Shown: positions 9,511-19,291, counted from the first letter of the stretch. The stretch is 64,000 nt of DNA from Roseibium sediminis (GCF_008711325.1 NZ_VXDB01000002.1:248001-312000); one strand, 5' to 3'. Numbers and translations: made by a program. Notes: generated from the sequence alone by a model not told the origin.

Positions 9511-9603
9511 CTTGCGCCGTCCTGCACGTGATGCGGGACCTGTTTCAGCAGTCATTGGCAGTCGCAGTAGATCCCGGCTCGCACTGCGCTTGGCCGGGAC
9601 GGC
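9511..9603. repeat. 93-bp palindromic element, copy 1
   Basis: Matches 13525-13617 with about 10 differences. Its ends are related inverted sequences beginning GCCGTCC and ending GGGACGGC, and each end is itself hairpin-forming. Confidence 0.85.
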
Positions 9604-9709
9604 GGCAGGGGCGGACATTCGATTTGTGATCAACGACCGATGCGCTCCCTCTCCCCGGTCCGGACTCCCCCAAGGGGGAGGGGATTGAAAGATCGCGCAC
9701 AGCCTCATC

Positions 9710-9822
9710 CGTCATCCCGGCCAAGCGAAGCGCGAGCCGGGATCGGAGAGCCCCCAATGTCCATGTAAGATACCGGGTTCACCGACCCCGGATCTCCGCT
9801 GCGCTTCGTCCGGGGTGACGAT
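9710..9822. repeat. Inverted-repeat element, REP-like
   Basis: The left end GTCATCCCGGCCAAGCGAAG and the right end, read on the minus strand as GTCACCCCGGACGAAGCGCA, form an imperfect terminal inverted repeat around about 55 bp. It is related in sequence to the ends of the 93-bp element. Confidence 0.6.
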
Positions 9823-9891
9823 GGAGAGATGCTGCTACACCTCCCTCTCCCACCGGGAGAGGGCTGGGGTGAGGGGCCGAGATGCCACTGC

Positions 9892-9972
9892 CCTCCCGAG
9901 AGATCGCCTCCCCTCACCCGCCGCTGCGCGTCGACCTCTCCCCTTGGGAGAGGTGAAATGGCATCGTGCTCA
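9892..9972. repeat. 81-bp dispersed repeat, copy 2
   Basis: Second copy of the element at 9395-9475, same orientation, ending 26 bp before the cupin stop codon. Confidence 0.85.
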
Positions 9973-9997
9973 TCTCGAAAGAAGTTGCAGGGAGCCT

Positions 9998-10423
9998 TTA
10001 CTCTGCAGCTTCCTGAAACGGCTTGCCTTTTTCAATGACATGCGTGGTGTAGACGACAACCGGCGCGGAGCCGGTGTTGGTCATGCCGCCGTGGACCTTT
10101 CCTTCCGGAAAATGAACCGTCATGCCTTCGGTGAACATGATGGCCTTGCCATTGGGCGCGGTCATTTCTCCGCCGTCGACCACCACCAGATGCTCATCCC
10201 CGTGATGGGTGTGGAGCGGAATGCGCGCGCCCGGAGCAATCTCCAGCCGGGAGACGACAACCTCGATCGACGGATCGCGGGTCAGGTCCGCACGGTTGAG
10301 GATGGTACGGGTCACGCCGTCTTGCGCAAGCGCCTGCAATCCACCCGACAAGACCAATGCCGCAAGACCCAAAGCGCCAAAAGCCAAAGCCCTACTTGAA
10401 AATACCTTTCCGAGCACAGTCAT
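9998..10423 (-). CDS. Exported cupin-domain protein
   Basis: 141 residues. A signal peptide (about 1-34, Ala/Leu-rich, ending ALAQD) is followed by one conserved cupin barrel. Motif 1 has PLHTHHGDEH with the metal-binding His, His and Glu/Asp set, and motif 2 has HFPEGKVHGG. A single small cupin in the periplasm could bind a metal and a small ligand; no substrate can be inferred. It stands alone between the repeat-rich spacer and an unrelated lipoprotein gene. Confidence 0.82.
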   Translation of the reverse strand: MTVLGKVFSSRALAFGALGLAALVLSGGLQALAQDGVTRTILNRADLTRDPSIEVVVSRLEIAPGARIPLHTHHGDEHLVVVDGGEMTAPNGKAIMFTEGMTVHFPEGKVHGGMTNTGSAPVVVYTTHVIEKGKPFQEAAE

Positions 10424-10552
10424 TTCCTCCCCTGCTGCGCACGTTCAACGCGTGCACAGTGAGAATACAACAAGTTACCAGCAAGTCTTCTGATTCCTCA
10501 CCAAACGGAGGCTTTTAATCTGGCTCTTCGGCGAAATGTCCCTTCACCAGTT

Positions 10553-11011
10553 TCAGAACTGGATCGGCAATGTCTCGCCCGTGGACAGACGGCAGGAGCC
10601 GACGCCGCCGCCGGAAAAACCCGATCCGGGGCTCGCAAGGGTCAGGCGGCATTCCATTGACCGGGCGTGGCTCATCAATATGCCACGTGCTGTAGATGTC
10701 GACTCGCTCTTGGCATTTTCAAACAGGGCAAGATCCCCGAACTTTTTCTTGTCTATGTTCCAGTTAAGACCGACGCCCAGATTGTCTGAGACGGCCTTTT
10801 CAATAACCAGCTTGCCCTGAAAAAGCTCGCCGTTTTTCATCTTCGCTGTTGCCATGGCGCTGTCCTCCAGGAACTCCTCGCGGATATCGAAGGTAACGCG
10901 CTCGGCGGCATAGCCGTTGAGGGCGGTGAGCTGGCCGCTGCCGGTCGTTGTCTGGGTACAGGCGGCCAGCATAAGGGCGCAAGCAGCCGCGCCGGTGAGT
11001 GTCGTTTTCAT
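10553..11011 (-). CDS. Small lipoprotein of unknown function
   Basis: 152 residues. The N-terminus is a lipoprotein signal with lipobox LAAC (Cys18), giving a lipid-anchored periplasmic protein. The rest has no family I recognise. It has a central charged segment (GELFQGKLVIEKAV) and a Gly-rich C-terminal end (GSGFSGGGVGSC), with two late Cys (in MECRL and VGSCR) that could pair. It shares strand with the outer-membrane protein gene upstream (81 bp gap), so co-transcription is possible. Confidence 0.65.
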   Translation of the reverse strand: MKTTLTGAAACALMLAACTQTTTGSGQLTALNGYAAERVTFDIREEFLEDSAMATAKMKNGELFQGKLVIEKAVSDNLGVGLNWNIDKKKFGDLALFENAKSESTSTARGILMSHARSMECRLTLASPGSGFSGGGVGSCRLSTGETLPIQF

Positions 11012-11092
11012 GTTTCCGTTTTCCAGTGGGAGTAAGGAATGACCTCCCCCGGCCGGGATGTGGGTCTCCGGCCGGGAAGATGGTCCGCCTGA

Positions 11093-11866
11093 TCAGAATG
11101 CGTAGGAGACACCCAGCATCAGGCGATGGTTTGCAGCGGTGCGCTCGATCTGGCTTCCACCGAACATGTCCTTTTCGTTGAGGATGCCGGTTGCCGAATA
11201 ATCCGCACGAATGCGCCAGTTTTCAGAGACAGCCACTTCGACACCGCCGCCGAACATCAGGCCGACCCCGACCGAGGAATGCGTCTTTCCATTGGCCTTG
11301 GTGGAATGTTCGGTTGCCGCCAGACCGGCGGAGAGATACGGCATGAAAGTTTCGAACGGCAGACCGACGCGGGCGCGCAGACTGCCTGACCACTTGCTGC
11401 CGGCCTTCACCGACCCGACGCCAGCCAGGTTCTTCTTGCTCTGACCGCCGAGATAGGTTGCCCCCGCCTCGACACCCAGCACAACGCGGGAAACCTGCCA
11501 GTTGTAACCGCCGAACAGGCCAAAGGCGGCATCTGTGCGAGACGCGGTGCTCTTGGCGCCGGTTGCCTTCAGTTCCGTCAGGGTTTGCGAACCGCCGACT
11601 TCCGCACCGAAATACGCCCCTTCCCAGATGGAGCCGCGCGAGGGCAGGGTTGGCGTGACGAATTCATCATAAACCGGCAGGTCGGCAGCCTTGGCTCCAA
11701 CAACGAGCCCGCCGAGCACGGTGCACATGACAAGCGGGCGCAGCCAGAAATTCCGGTGCGCAGCCACCCGGCCAGCCGCTCCACGGCCCGCGGACAGGCG
11801 GTGGTACGGGAATACGGGCTTCAGGCCTGCATGCTTCATTTGATCAATCTGCATTGGATATCCCAA
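11093..11866 (-). CDS. Omp25-like outer-membrane beta-barrel protein
   Basis: 257 residues. A hydrophobic export segment at about 43-60 ends in AKAADLP, the usual mature start of alphaproteobacterial Omp25/31-type proteins. The mature part has alternating strands (GAYFGAEVGGS, GLFGGYNWQVSRVVLGVEAG, YLSAGLAATEH, NWRIRADYSATG) and ends in YAF, the terminal aromatic needed for outer-membrane insertion. The N-terminus before the signal is long (about 42 residues, with a second Met at 5 and one at 10), so the true start may be further in. Its role is probably structural or surface. Confidence 0.8.
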   Translation of the reverse strand: MGYPMQIDQMKHAGLKPVFPYHRLSAGRGAAGRVAAHRNFWLRPLVMCTVLGGLVVGAKAADLPVYDEFVTPTLPSRGSIWEGAYFGAEVGGSQTLTELKATGAKSTASRTDAAFGLFGGYNWQVSRVVLGVEAGATYLGGQSKKNLAGVGSVKAGSKWSGSLRARVGLPFETFMPYLSAGLAATEHSTKANGKTHSSVGVGLMFGGGVEVAVSENWRIRADYSATGILNEKDMFGGSQIERTAANHRLMLGVSYAF

Positions 11867-11899
11867 TCACTCTTGCTTCAATCTTGCCTCTTCGAATAA

Positions 11900-11918
11900 A
11901 TTATCGTGAGACAATAAT
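11900..11918. promoter_or_regulatory. Candidate operator, imperfect palindrome
   Basis: ATTATCGTGAGACAATAAT: arms ATTATCG and CAATAAT differ at one position, separated by 5 bp. It lies in the AT-rich spacer between the divergent outer-membrane gene and the DUF2975 cassette. A binding factor is not identifiable; the XRE regulator of the cassette is one candidate. Confidence 0.35.
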
Positions 11919-12032
11919 TTTCTAATTTGCTAGTTTTATTTTTTTGTCAATCGCTATATTTTTTTCTTGTACCATTCCCATCTTGGGGCTAAACACCCCA
12001 CACTCGCCAAAGTCTGCCCGAAGGAGAGCGAT

Positions 12033-12626
12033 ATGAGCCCGGCTGAAGCTGCTGTGAAATCACGCTCGGAACGAGCGGCGCGTCTGACCCGTATTCGGCG
12101 GGTGTCGCGGCTCATGAAATGGTTCGTGACCCTGTTCATGATGCTCTTGCTGGCGACGCTGGTCCTGACGATTGCAGCGGTCTATTCACCTGAAAGCTTT
12201 GATGCTGCTGGAGAAATCATTGAGCTTGGCGATTTCGAACGTCGCCTTGGAGACATTCCGCTTGAGCAAAGAATGCTTACCATGGGCCTGCTCGGCCTGG
12301 CCTTCGGCATCCTGTTCGTCATTTGCTGGCAAGTCCGGCGGTTGTTCGAGTTTCTGCGTCAGGGAGACTTCTTTTCTCCACGCACCCTGTCGTGTTTCGT
12401 TGCCATCGGCCTTTGGCTGATTGCCTTCGGGATCCTCGAAATCCTGATCGATCCGATTGCGTCCTACCTGCTGACACTGGACATGCCGGACGGACAACGC
12501 GTATTCGACATCAGCCTTGATGGCGGGGAACTGTTTTTCGGCATTGTCGGCGGGCTGATGATCGTCTTTGGCTGGACCTTGCGGGAGGCCGCAGCCATCG
12601 CCGAAGAGAACCGGCAGTTCGTGTAG
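12033..12626 (+). CDS. DUF2975-type membrane protein, first of tandem pair
   Basis: 197 residues from the ATG at 12033, which has AAGGAGA 6-12 bp upstream; the longer frame from 11967 is not needed. Four hydrophobic segments (roughly 28-50, 88-108, 122-142 and 168-188) and the C-terminal FGWTLREAAAIAEENRQFV are typical of DUF2975. In Bacillus such proteins (YoaS type) pair with a small XRE regulator (YozG type), as here. Function unknown. It is about 40 percent similar by eye to the next gene, consistent with tandem duplication. Confidence 0.82.
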   Translation: MSPAEAAVKSRSERAARLTRIRRVSRLMKWFVTLFMMLLLATLVLTIAAVYSPESFDAAGEIIELGDFERRLGDIPLEQRMLTMGLLGLAFGILFVICWQVRRLFEFLRQGDFFSPRTLSCFVAIGLWLIAFGILEILIDPIASYLLTLDMPDGQRVFDISLDGGELFFGIVGGLMIVFGWTLREAAAIAEENRQFV

Positions 12627-12651
12627 GGCGCAAGGAAGACAGGAGAAACCG

Positions 12652-13233
12652 ATGGATTTGCCCCTCTCACAAGACACCGCAGTGCGCTTGCAGCGACTCA
12701 GCAGGCTTGCCTGTATCCTCAAGTGGGTTACGACGGCTTGCATCGCAATCATGGTTGTCGCCGCAGCTGGTCTTGCCCTCGCGCTGGTCTTTCCCGATTT
12801 CGACTACTTGGCGCCCGAGACGTCCGTCTATCTGGAGGATTATGAGCGCGCCTATGCTGATATCCCGCTTCTGCAGAGGATCGGTCTGCTAGGGCTTGCT
12901 CTTGGGTTCTTCGGCTTTCTGAGCGCCCTTGCCTGGAACATGCGTGCACTGTTCAAGCAATTCGAATCCTTGCGCTTTTTTGAGCAGGAAACCCTGCACC
13001 GTATCTTCCTGATTGGCAGCTACCTGATCGCGTTTGCAGTGTTCGACTTTGTCGAGGACCCCATTTCCTCTGTTCTGACCACGCTCGATTTGCCTGAAGA
13101 CCAAAGGATCGTTGAAGTTTCCACGGACGGAGCCGAACTGTTTGTTCTGATCTTCGGCGGCCTCATTCTCGTGTTTGGCTGGATCATGCGCGAGGCGGCG
13201 TTGATCGATGAGGAGAACCGGCACTTTGTCTGA
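12652..13233 (+). CDS. DUF2975-type membrane protein, second of tandem pair
   Basis: 193 residues from the ATG at 12652 (AGGAGA 5-10 bp upstream). It has the same layout as its upstream paralog: basic N-terminus, TM helix, an acidic extracytoplasmic segment (YLEDYERAYADIPLLQRIGLLGL against GDFERRLGDIPLEQRMLTMGLLGL in the neighbour), two more helices, then FGWIMREAALIDEENRHFV. It begins 25 bp after the first copy and is followed after 38 bp by the XRE gene, so the three form a single operon. The biochemical role is unknown. Confidence 0.82.
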   Translation: MDLPLSQDTAVRLQRLSRLACILKWVTTACIAIMVVAAAGLALALVFPDFDYLAPETSVYLEDYERAYADIPLLQRIGLLGLALGFFGFLSALAWNMRALFKQFESLRFFEQETLHRIFLIGSYLIAFAVFDFVEDPISSVLTTLDLPEDQRIVEVSTDGAELFVLIFGGLILVFGWIMREAALIDEENRHFV

Positions 13234-13271
13234 ATTCATCGCTTGTCCGCCCGGTTGCCCGGAGGTGCCCC

Positions 13272-13493
13272 ATGCCCATCATCATTGAGCTGGATGTCAT
13301 GCTGGCCCGGCGCAAGATGCGCTCCAAGGAGCTGGCCGAACGCATCGGAATCACCGAGCAGAATGTCTCGCTGCTGAAATCCGGCAAGGTAAAGGGCGTG
13401 CGGTTCGAGACTCTGGAAAAAATCTGCGAAGTCCTGAACTGCCAACCCGGCGACATTCTCATCTATGAACCGGAAGATGGCGCCGAAAGCTGA
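13272..13493 (+). CDS. XRE-family HTH regulator, YozG-like
   Basis: 73 residues, essentially one helix-turn-helix domain: LDVMLARRKMRSKELAERIG, recognition helix region ITEQNVSLLKSG, then LEKICEVLNCQPGDILIYEP. The GAACC-like ending CQPGDILxY is typical of the small XRE proteins linked to DUF2975 genes. Predicted to be a cytosolic DNA-binding protein that regulates its own operon, with the membrane proteins possibly controlling its activity. Start ATG with GGAGG 4-8 bp upstream. Confidence 0.85.
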   Translation: MPIIIELDVMLARRKMRSKELAERIGITEQNVSLLKSGKVKGVRFETLEKICEVLNCQPGDILIYEPEDGAES

Positions 13494-13524
13494 CTGTTCT
13501 CTGGAACAAGGCGCGCGTCACCCC

Positions 13525-13617
13525 CTTGCGCCGTCCCGCACCCGATGCGGGACCTGTTTCAGTACTCATCGACAGTCGCAGCAGATCCCGGCGCGCGCTG
13601 CGCTTGGCCGGGACGGC
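13525..13617. repeat. 93-bp palindromic element, copy 2
   Basis: Same orientation as the copy at 9511-9603, about 89 percent identical by eye. It lies in the 254-bp spacer between the convergent XRE and mutB genes, where it may also help stop transcription. Confidence 0.85.
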
Positions 13618-13747
13618 ATGTGGAGAGAATTCGTCGTCCTCCTCGGCCCTGTGCCGAGGATCTATCCAAGGCTGATGTTCCGTAGATGGTCGGGACAGGC
13701 CCGACCAAGACGAAGATTGTAGTTGGCGTCGCCGACTGCCTGCGCCC

Positions 13748-15916
13748 CTACTCCGCGGCCTGCTTCGGCTCATAGCCCAGCGCTGCGTTCAGCTTGCCGA
13801 TGAGATCGACGGCGGCTTCGGCGATGACGGTGCCGGGGGGGAAGATGGCGGAGGCGCCAGCGGCCAGGAGTTCGTCGTAATCCTGCGGCGGAACAACACC
13901 GCCGACCACGATCATGATGTCCCCTCGTCCCTCATCCGCCAGAGCCTTTTTCAAGGCCGGAACGAGGGTCAGGTGTCCTGCGGCGAGCGATGACACGCCA
14001 ACGACGTGAACGTCGTTTTCCACGGCCTGACGGGCAGCTTCTTCCGGGGTCTGGAACAGCGGGCCGATATCCACGTCAAAGCCGAGATCGGCAAAGGCGG
14101 AGGCGATGACCTTCTGGCCACGGTCGTGGCCGTCCTGCCCCATCTTGGCAACGAGGATACGCGGACGGCGTCCGTCGTTTTCCTCGAACTCTTCGACGAG
14201 CGACTGGATCTTGTCGAGCGTTCCGCCCATGGCACCTGCCTCCCTCTTGTAGACACCAGAGATGGACTTGATCTCGGCGCGGTGGCGGTCGAAGACCTTT
14301 TCCATGGCCATGGAGATCTCGCCCACGGTGGCCTTGGCGCGGGCGGCCTGAACCGACAGGTCCAGGAGGTTGCCTTCGCCAGTTTGCGCGCATTTGGTAA
14401 GCGCCTCAAGGGCGGCTTGAGTTTCGGCCTCGTTGCGCTCGGCGCGCAGGCGTTCCAGCTTTTCGATCTGGCGCGCCCGGACTTCCGCATTGTCCACTTT
14501 CAGGACATCGATCGGCTTTTCAAAGTCGGGCTTGTACTTGTTGACGCCGACCACGGTCTGCGCGCCGCTGTCGATGCGGGCCTGCGTCTTTGCGGCCGCT
14601 TCCTCGATGCGCAGTTTCGGAATGCCCTTCTCGATGGCCTTGGCCATGCCGCCAAGCTCTTCCACTTCGCGAATATGCGCCATGGCCTTGGCGGCGAGAT
14701 CGGCGGTCAGCTTTTCGACATAGAAAGACCCGCCCCACGGGTCGATGACCTTCGTGGTGCCGCTTTCCTGCTGCAGGAACAACTGGGTGTTGCGGGCAAT
14801 GCGGGCGGAGAAATCCGTCGGCAGCGCCAGCGCCTCGTCCAGCGCGTTGGTGTGCAGCGACTGGGTATGGCCCTGCGTTGCGGCCATGGCCTCAACACAG
14901 GTGCGCACCACGTTATTGAAGACATCCTGCGCGGTCAGAGACCAGCCGGACGTCTGGGAGTGGGTGCGCAGCGACAGGGATTTCGGGTTTTTGGGCGCGA
15001 AATTCTCGCGCATCAGGGTCGACCAGATGAGACGCGCGGCACGAAGCTTGGCGACTTCCATGAAGAAGTTCATGCCAATCGCCCAGAAGAAGGACAGGCG
15101 CGGCGCAAAGGCGTCGATATCCATGCCTGCAGCAACCCCGGCGCGGGCATATTCAATCCCGTCGGCAATGGTATAGGCCAGCTCCAGATCCGCCGTCGCA
15201 CCGGCTTCCTGCATGTGGTAGCCGGAAATGGAAATGGAGTTGAAGCGTGGCATGTTTTGCGAAGTGTACGAGAAGATATCGGAGATGATCTTCATCGATT
15301 GCTTCGGTGGGTAGATGTAGGTGTTGCGGACCATGAACTCCTTCAAAATGTCATTTTGAATGGTGCCCGAGAGGTCTTTCTGGGCAACGCCCTGCTCTTC
15401 TGCTGCCACGATATAAAGCGCAAGAACCGGCAGCACAGCGCCGTTCATGGTCATGGAAACGCTCATCTTGTCCAGCGGGATGCCGGAAAAGAGCGTGCGC
15501 ATATCATAGATGGAGTCGATGGCCACACCGGCCATGCCGACATCGCCGGAAACGCGCGGATGATCGCTGTCATAGCCGCGATGGGTGGCGAGGTCGAAGG
15601 CAACCGACAGGCCCTTTTGCCCGGCGGCCAGATTGCGCCGATAGAAGGCGTTGGATTCTTCTGCTGTCGAGAAGCCGGCATACTGGCGCACGGTCCAGGG
15701 CTGCTGGACATACATGGTGGGATACGGCCCACGCATGAAGGGAGCAAGACCCGGCCAGGTGTCGAGGTGTTTCAGGCCGGCAATATCGTCGGCGGTGATC
15801 ACTGGCGCAACATCGATGCCTTCCGGCGTTGTCCAGGTGCCGGCGTCCTTCGGGGTGGCAGCCTTGCCAAGAGCGTCCTTGAAGGCAATGGTCGAAAAAT
15901 CGGGGATCCGGCTCAT
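13748..15916 (-). CDS. mutB: Methylmalonyl-CoA mutase, catalytic (alpha) subunit
   Basis: 722 residues. Adenosylcobalamin-dependent isomerisation of (R)-methylmalonyl-CoA to succinyl-CoA in the cytosol, feeding propionate, odd-chain and branched-chain breakdown into the TCA cycle. The N-terminal TIM barrel (about 30-560) has [23 protein letters not shown], the CoA-channel signature, and the catalytic region YPPKQSMK with [13 protein letters not shown]. The C-terminal B12-binding domain carries DGHDRG at 595-600, whose His is the lower axial ligand of cobalt, and a later GG motif (VVGGVVPP). It overlaps the mutA stop by 4 bp (ATGA), showing translational coupling. Confidence 0.97.
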   Translation of the reverse strand: MSRIPDFSTIAFKDALGKAATPKDAGTWTTPEGIDVAPVITADDIAGLKHLDTWPGLAPFMRGPYPTMYVQQPWTVRQYAGFSTAEESNAFYRRNLAAGQKGLSVAFDLATHRGYDSDHPRVSGDVGMAGVAIDSIYDMRTLFSGIPLDKMSVSMTMNGAVLPVLALYIVAAEEQGVAQKDLSGTIQNDILKEFMVRNTYIYPPKQSMKIISDIFSYTSQNMPRFNSISISGYHMQEAGATADLELAYTIADGIEYARAGVAAGMDIDAFAPRLSFFWAIGMNFFMEVAKLRAARLIWSTLMRENFAPKNPKSLSLRTHSQTSGWSLTAQDVFNNVVRTCVEAMAATQGHTQSLHTNALDEALALPTDFSARIARNTQLFLQQESGTTKVIDPWGGSFYVEKLTADLAAKAMAHIREVEELGGMAKAIEKGIPKLRIEEAAAKTQARIDSGAQTVVGVNKYKPDFEKPIDVLKVDNAEVRARQIEKLERLRAERNEAETQAALEALTKCAQTGEGNLLDLSVQAARAKATVGEISMAMEKVFDRHRAEIKSISGVYKREAGAMGGTLDKIQSLVEEFEENDGRRPRILVAKMGQDGHDRGQKVIASAFADLGFDVDIGPLFQTPEEAARQAVENDVHVVGVSSLAAGHLTLVPALKKALADEGRGDIMIVVGGVVPPQDYDELLAAGASAIFPPGTVIAEAAVDLIGKLNAALGYEPKQAAE

Positions 15917-17937
15917 GACTTGGCCTCCAGCTTCACAACATTGTCTTCCGCAGTCTTCGCGATCCCCAGACGCTCATGCGCCTCGCCAAGCAGCGACAGG
16001 AGATTTCCGCCAGCATAAAGATAGGTGTCAACGCCTGCGCCCGTGAGAGCCGCTTCCAGCTCTCCCGGCTTTCCTGCAAGGTAAAGATGGCTGGCGCCAG
16101 CCGCCTTCAGCGCCTTTGCGGCAGCTTCGGCCTGATCGGCATACACACGATCTGACGAGACGATACAGGCCATGCGCGCGCCGCTTGCCTTGAAGGCGGC
16201 AACAAGGTCGTCCAGCGAGGCGACAACATCCCCGCCCCGGGCCTCAATGCCGCCTGCGGCGAAGGCATTGCGGGTCCAGGTCGCTCTTGCGGTAAACTCC
16301 GACAGGGAGCCGAGGCAGGCGAGGAAGATGCCGGGCAGTTGCCCAGTCTTCAGTTTCGCAAGCTCTGCCTGCTCACGCAGGATTTCAAACGGCACAGCCT
16401 CCCGCTGGGCATGGATGCGTTCCATGGTGCCAGCCGGTGCGCTGCCGGGTCCGCCGATGGTGATCAGCTCGCAAATGTCCGCACCGTCGAGATAGGCCGC
16501 GATCTTGGCCTTCAGGAAACTTCCGTCGGATGGCTTGGGGAGCTCCCGACGTGCTGCGCTCAGTTGAACGTCAAGCGCCTTGTTTTCCAGAACCGAGACA
16601 GGCTTTTCGAAAAGGTCAGGAAACTCGCTGACACCTGTGATCGGACGCAGACGACGGGCGATCTTTTCGCCGCGCGCTGCTGCTGTCGCGGCGATGCGGT
16701 TCTGCACGATACCCTTGGTCAGGGCCTTGAACAGCCCCCCTTCCTTCTCGATGTCCTGCAGCATGCTCCAGGCGGCCTCGACCAGCTGCTCCGTCCGTGC
16801 CTCAATGGCACCGGAACCCGCGGAAGGATCGGCCACCATGTGCAGGTTGCTTTCCTCGATCAGGATGGACTGTGTGTTGCGCGACAAACGGCGGGCGAAG
16901 CTGTCCGGCAGGCCGATGCTGCCGGTGAACGGCAGGACGGCCACCGTATCCGCCCCGCCAATACCGGCTGAGAAGGCAGCGACCGTGTTGCGCAGCAAAT
17001 TGACCCAGGGATCGTTCGTGGTCAGCATCCGGTAGGAAGACTGCATGTGCAGTCGCATGGGTGTTTGGTCCAGACCACATCCATCCAGAATGGCAGCCCA
17101 AAGCCGGCGAGCTGCGCGGGCCTTGGCAATGGTCCCGATCTGGTCGGCATCTGCAGTCAGGGTGAAACCGATACGGTTCTGAGGGGCAGTATGATTAGGC
17201 AGACCAGCCTCGAGCAACCGCAGATACTCGATTGCAGCGGCCATCACGCAAGCGAGTTCCTCTGCCTGGCTCGCACCTGCGTTGTGCCAGGTCCGTCCAT
17301 CCGGCTCCAAAACATGCGCCCTGCAGCCGATTTCATCCAGAGCGGCAACCGCATCACAGATCCGGGCGCTCACCATCTCGCGGTCAAACCAGTATTCGCC
17401 GCGCTGCGCGTTCCAGCCAAGAGGATCCCAACCGGCGTTCAGGGAAACCGTTTTGGGATCCAGACCGGTTTTCGAGAGGTGGGCAGCAAACATGGCCAGC
17501 ATGGGCGCCCACTCGTGCCCGGCAGCGATGCGCAGCGTCACGAGATCCAGAAGCACGCCATCCAGCAACTGGCCAAGATCGGCAACCGTGTTGACCCGAA
17601 TGCCATTGCCGTCTGAAATCGTCGAGCTGGCAAATACAAGCTCCAGACCACCAGCACCGCCATTGAGGTCTTCAAGGATCTGTGCATTGGCATCGCGGAC
17701 TGAGGGAAGATCCACACGCTGGACGATCGTCCAGGGAACCCCTGCACCACGTCCCGCCTGCGGAGCTGCATCTCCACGACGCTTATATATAGGCTCGATC
17801 GAGAAGCCGTCTTCCGACCGGCCCGTCAGTCTGGAGCGGTCTGCGCCTTTCAGGGCGGCATCAACGGCGGTCCACCAGTCCTCTTCCCGTGCTTCAAGAA
17901 AAGAATCGGGTATCGTCACAAAAGGGCAATCAGTCAT
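15913..17937 (-). CDS. mutA: Methylmalonyl-CoA mutase, small (beta) subunit
   Basis: 674 residues from the ATG at 17937 (TGGAGA upstream); a longer frame reaches 18006. It has the same two-domain layout as MutB but is diverged, and the cobalamin-binding DxHxxG is absent at the corresponding place ([14 protein letters not shown]). That is the expected non-catalytic partner of heterodimeric mutases. Conserved blocks [37 protein letters not shown] and [12 protein letters not shown] support the call. It is first in the mutA-mutB operon; no cobalamin riboswitch was recognised upstream. Confidence 0.94.
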   Translation of the reverse strand: MTDCPFVTIPDSFLEAREEDWWTAVDAALKGADRSRLTGRSEDGFSIEPIYKRRGDAAPQAGRGAGVPWTIVQRVDLPSVRDANAQILEDLNGGAGGLELVFASSTISDGNGIRVNTVADLGQLLDGVLLDLVTLRIAAGHEWAPMLAMFAAHLSKTGLDPKTVSLNAGWDPLGWNAQRGEYWFDREMVSARICDAVAALDEIGCRAHVLEPDGRTWHNAGASQAEELACVMAAAIEYLRLLEAGLPNHTAPQNRIGFTLTADADQIGTIAKARAARRLWAAILDGCGLDQTPMRLHMQSSYRMLTTNDPWVNLLRNTVAAFSAGIGGADTVAVLPFTGSIGLPDSFARRLSRNTQSILIEESNLHMVADPSAGSGAIEARTEQLVEAAWSMLQDIEKEGGLFKALTKGIVQNRIAATAAARGEKIARRLRPITGVSEFPDLFEKPVSVLENKALDVQLSAARRELPKPSDGSFLKAKIAAYLDGADICELITIGGPGSAPAGTMERIHAQREAVPFEILREQAELAKLKTGQLPGIFLACLGSLSEFTARATWTRNAFAAGGIEARGGDVVASLDDLVAAFKASGARMACIVSSDRVYADQAEAAAKALKAAGASHLYLAGKPGELEAALTGAGVDTYLYAGGNLLSLLGEAHERLGIAKTAEDNVVKLEAKS

Positions 17938-18552
17938 GCGCGTCTCCAGTTGCCCTGTTTTAGTCTTGATGCTGAAAAAAAGGCAACTCAGCCGTTGGGA
18001 TAGCACGCCCCATGCGACTACACATCACGGCTTTCTGCCAATTATTGGTTGCAGGCAAAATAGATCGGGACAATACGGCGCCAATTACGTCAGTTTGACA
18101 CCATGACGAATCGGGTTTTCCGGCAAATCATTCACTACAATCAAAGATTGCATTAACGAAAATTAACTACGAAAAATTGTTGTTATTCTTTGTTTACTTA
18201 GCCTTATCGATGGTTTTTACAACTTGATACTTGCTGCTCATTACAAGAGATTGTCTTCACGTTGGCTTTTTTATTAACCCGACTTTTTACGACAAATTTC
18301 TGGCGTAAAATGCCAATTTCCCGGAATTTCCCTATTGGTACGATCGTCAATTGTATTGTACTTTCTCAGTGCTGCCGCATGGGAAGAATGCCCCCATACT
18401 AGCAGGAGGCTTGCAGAGCCTCGTCTACTCAACGGAAGGAGACGCTGAAATCTGCTAAATCCCATCGGCGGGCCGCCGAAATAAGTGCAAAAATGCACAG
18501 CGAGCGGGCCGGACAAAAAAGCGATCGATGAAAAAAGATTGCAAAACAATGG
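17938..18552. other. AT-rich spacer upstream of the LuxR gene
   Basis: 615 bp between divergent mutA and the LuxR-type gene, clearly lower in GC than its surroundings around 18100-18360. It must carry both promoters. I see short inverted repeats only (for example CAATCAAAGATTG at 18138-18150) and no gene. Confidence 0.5.
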
Positions 18553-19263
18553 ATGTGCACAATGCTTGACCAATCTGAACTGAAGAACAAACTCCGCGCT
18601 ATTTCCGAGGCGAATGCCGCTCACCACGTGTTGGACATTCTTGAGTCCAATCTGCGCCGTATGGGTGCGACCCACGTGCTGATCACCGGCCTTCCGATGC
18701 CGAACCGGCCGATCGACAGCCTCGTTCATCGCTTCCGCTGGCCAGACCAGCGCAATGATGGCATCGAGAGCACTTCGCTTTCTGCCAATGACAGCGCCCT
18801 CATGCTGGGCCTTGCTTCCAACCGCGCCATGGTCTGGACCATTTCCGCTGGCGACATGGAGCATTCCGACCTTCTGGCAGCAGCCGGTGAAGGCAACCAG
18901 GTCGTGATCGTTCCGGTCACCGAACTGCACCCCTTCCAGGCATTCGTATATGCCAGCGGCCCGTCCATTCAGGCGAACAAGTGGGAGCTGGCAGGTCTTG
19001 AAGTCCTGTCCAACGCTGCCTTCGCCCGTCTTCGTGACCTTGGTGTGGTTTCCGGCCAGCGTCCGGGCGCCCTCTCTACTCGCGAGCGCAAGGTTCTCGA
19101 ACTGACCGCTTTCGGCAAGACTGCCGGTGAAATCGCCGACCTGCTGGATATTTCCCAGCGCACGGTTCACGCCCACCTGCAAAATGCCAGCGTCAAACTG
19201 AACGCCTCCAACAAGACACACACTGTTGTCGAGGCTCTGCGGTACGGTCAGATACGTGTCTGA
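18553..19263 (+). CDS. LuxR-family transcriptional regulator (solo)
   Basis: 236 residues. The N-terminal about 165 residues correspond to an autoinducer-binding-like domain, and the C-terminal about 65 form a LuxR HTH (LSTRERKVLELTAFGKTAGEIADLLDIS, recognition helix QRTVHAHLQNASVKLNASNKT). The usual acyl-homoserine-lactone contact set (paired Trp/Tyr, and Asp-Pro) is not evident in the RFRWPDQRNDGIESTSLSAND region. No luxI gene occurs in the window, so it is an orphan and may bind another ligand or none. Two ATGs lie close together (18553 and 18562) with no clear ribosome-binding site. A strong terminator follows. Confidence 0.82.
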   Translation: MCTMLDQSELKNKLRAISEANAAHHVLDILESNLRRMGATHVLITGLPMPNRPIDSLVHRFRWPDQRNDGIESTSLSANDSALMLGLASNRAMVWTISAGDMEHSDLLAAAGEGNQVVIVPVTELHPFQAFVYASGPSIQANKWELAGLEVLSNAAFARLRDLGVVSGQRPGALSTRERKVLELTAFGKTAGEIADLLDISQRTVHAHLQNASVKLNASNKTHTVVEALRYGQIRV

Positions 19264-19291
19264 CTGAACCCCTTCAAGAAATGAAACTAAC

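Larger units (their letters stand above)
9389..9997. other. Repeat-rich intergenic spacer
   Basis: 609 bp between the dehalogenase and the convergent cupin gene. It holds no credible gene. It is packed with palindromic repeats: an 81-bp direct repeat at both ends, a 93-bp element shared with 13525-13617, an inverted pair at about 9710-9820, and several CCTCTCCC/GGGAGAGG hairpins. Confidence 0.7.

Noticed and set aside
14006-16018. 670-codon plus-strand frame opposite mutB
   Set aside because: High-GC antisense shadow; its translation is low in meaning, while the minus strand encodes the full mutase subunit with the cobalamin motif.
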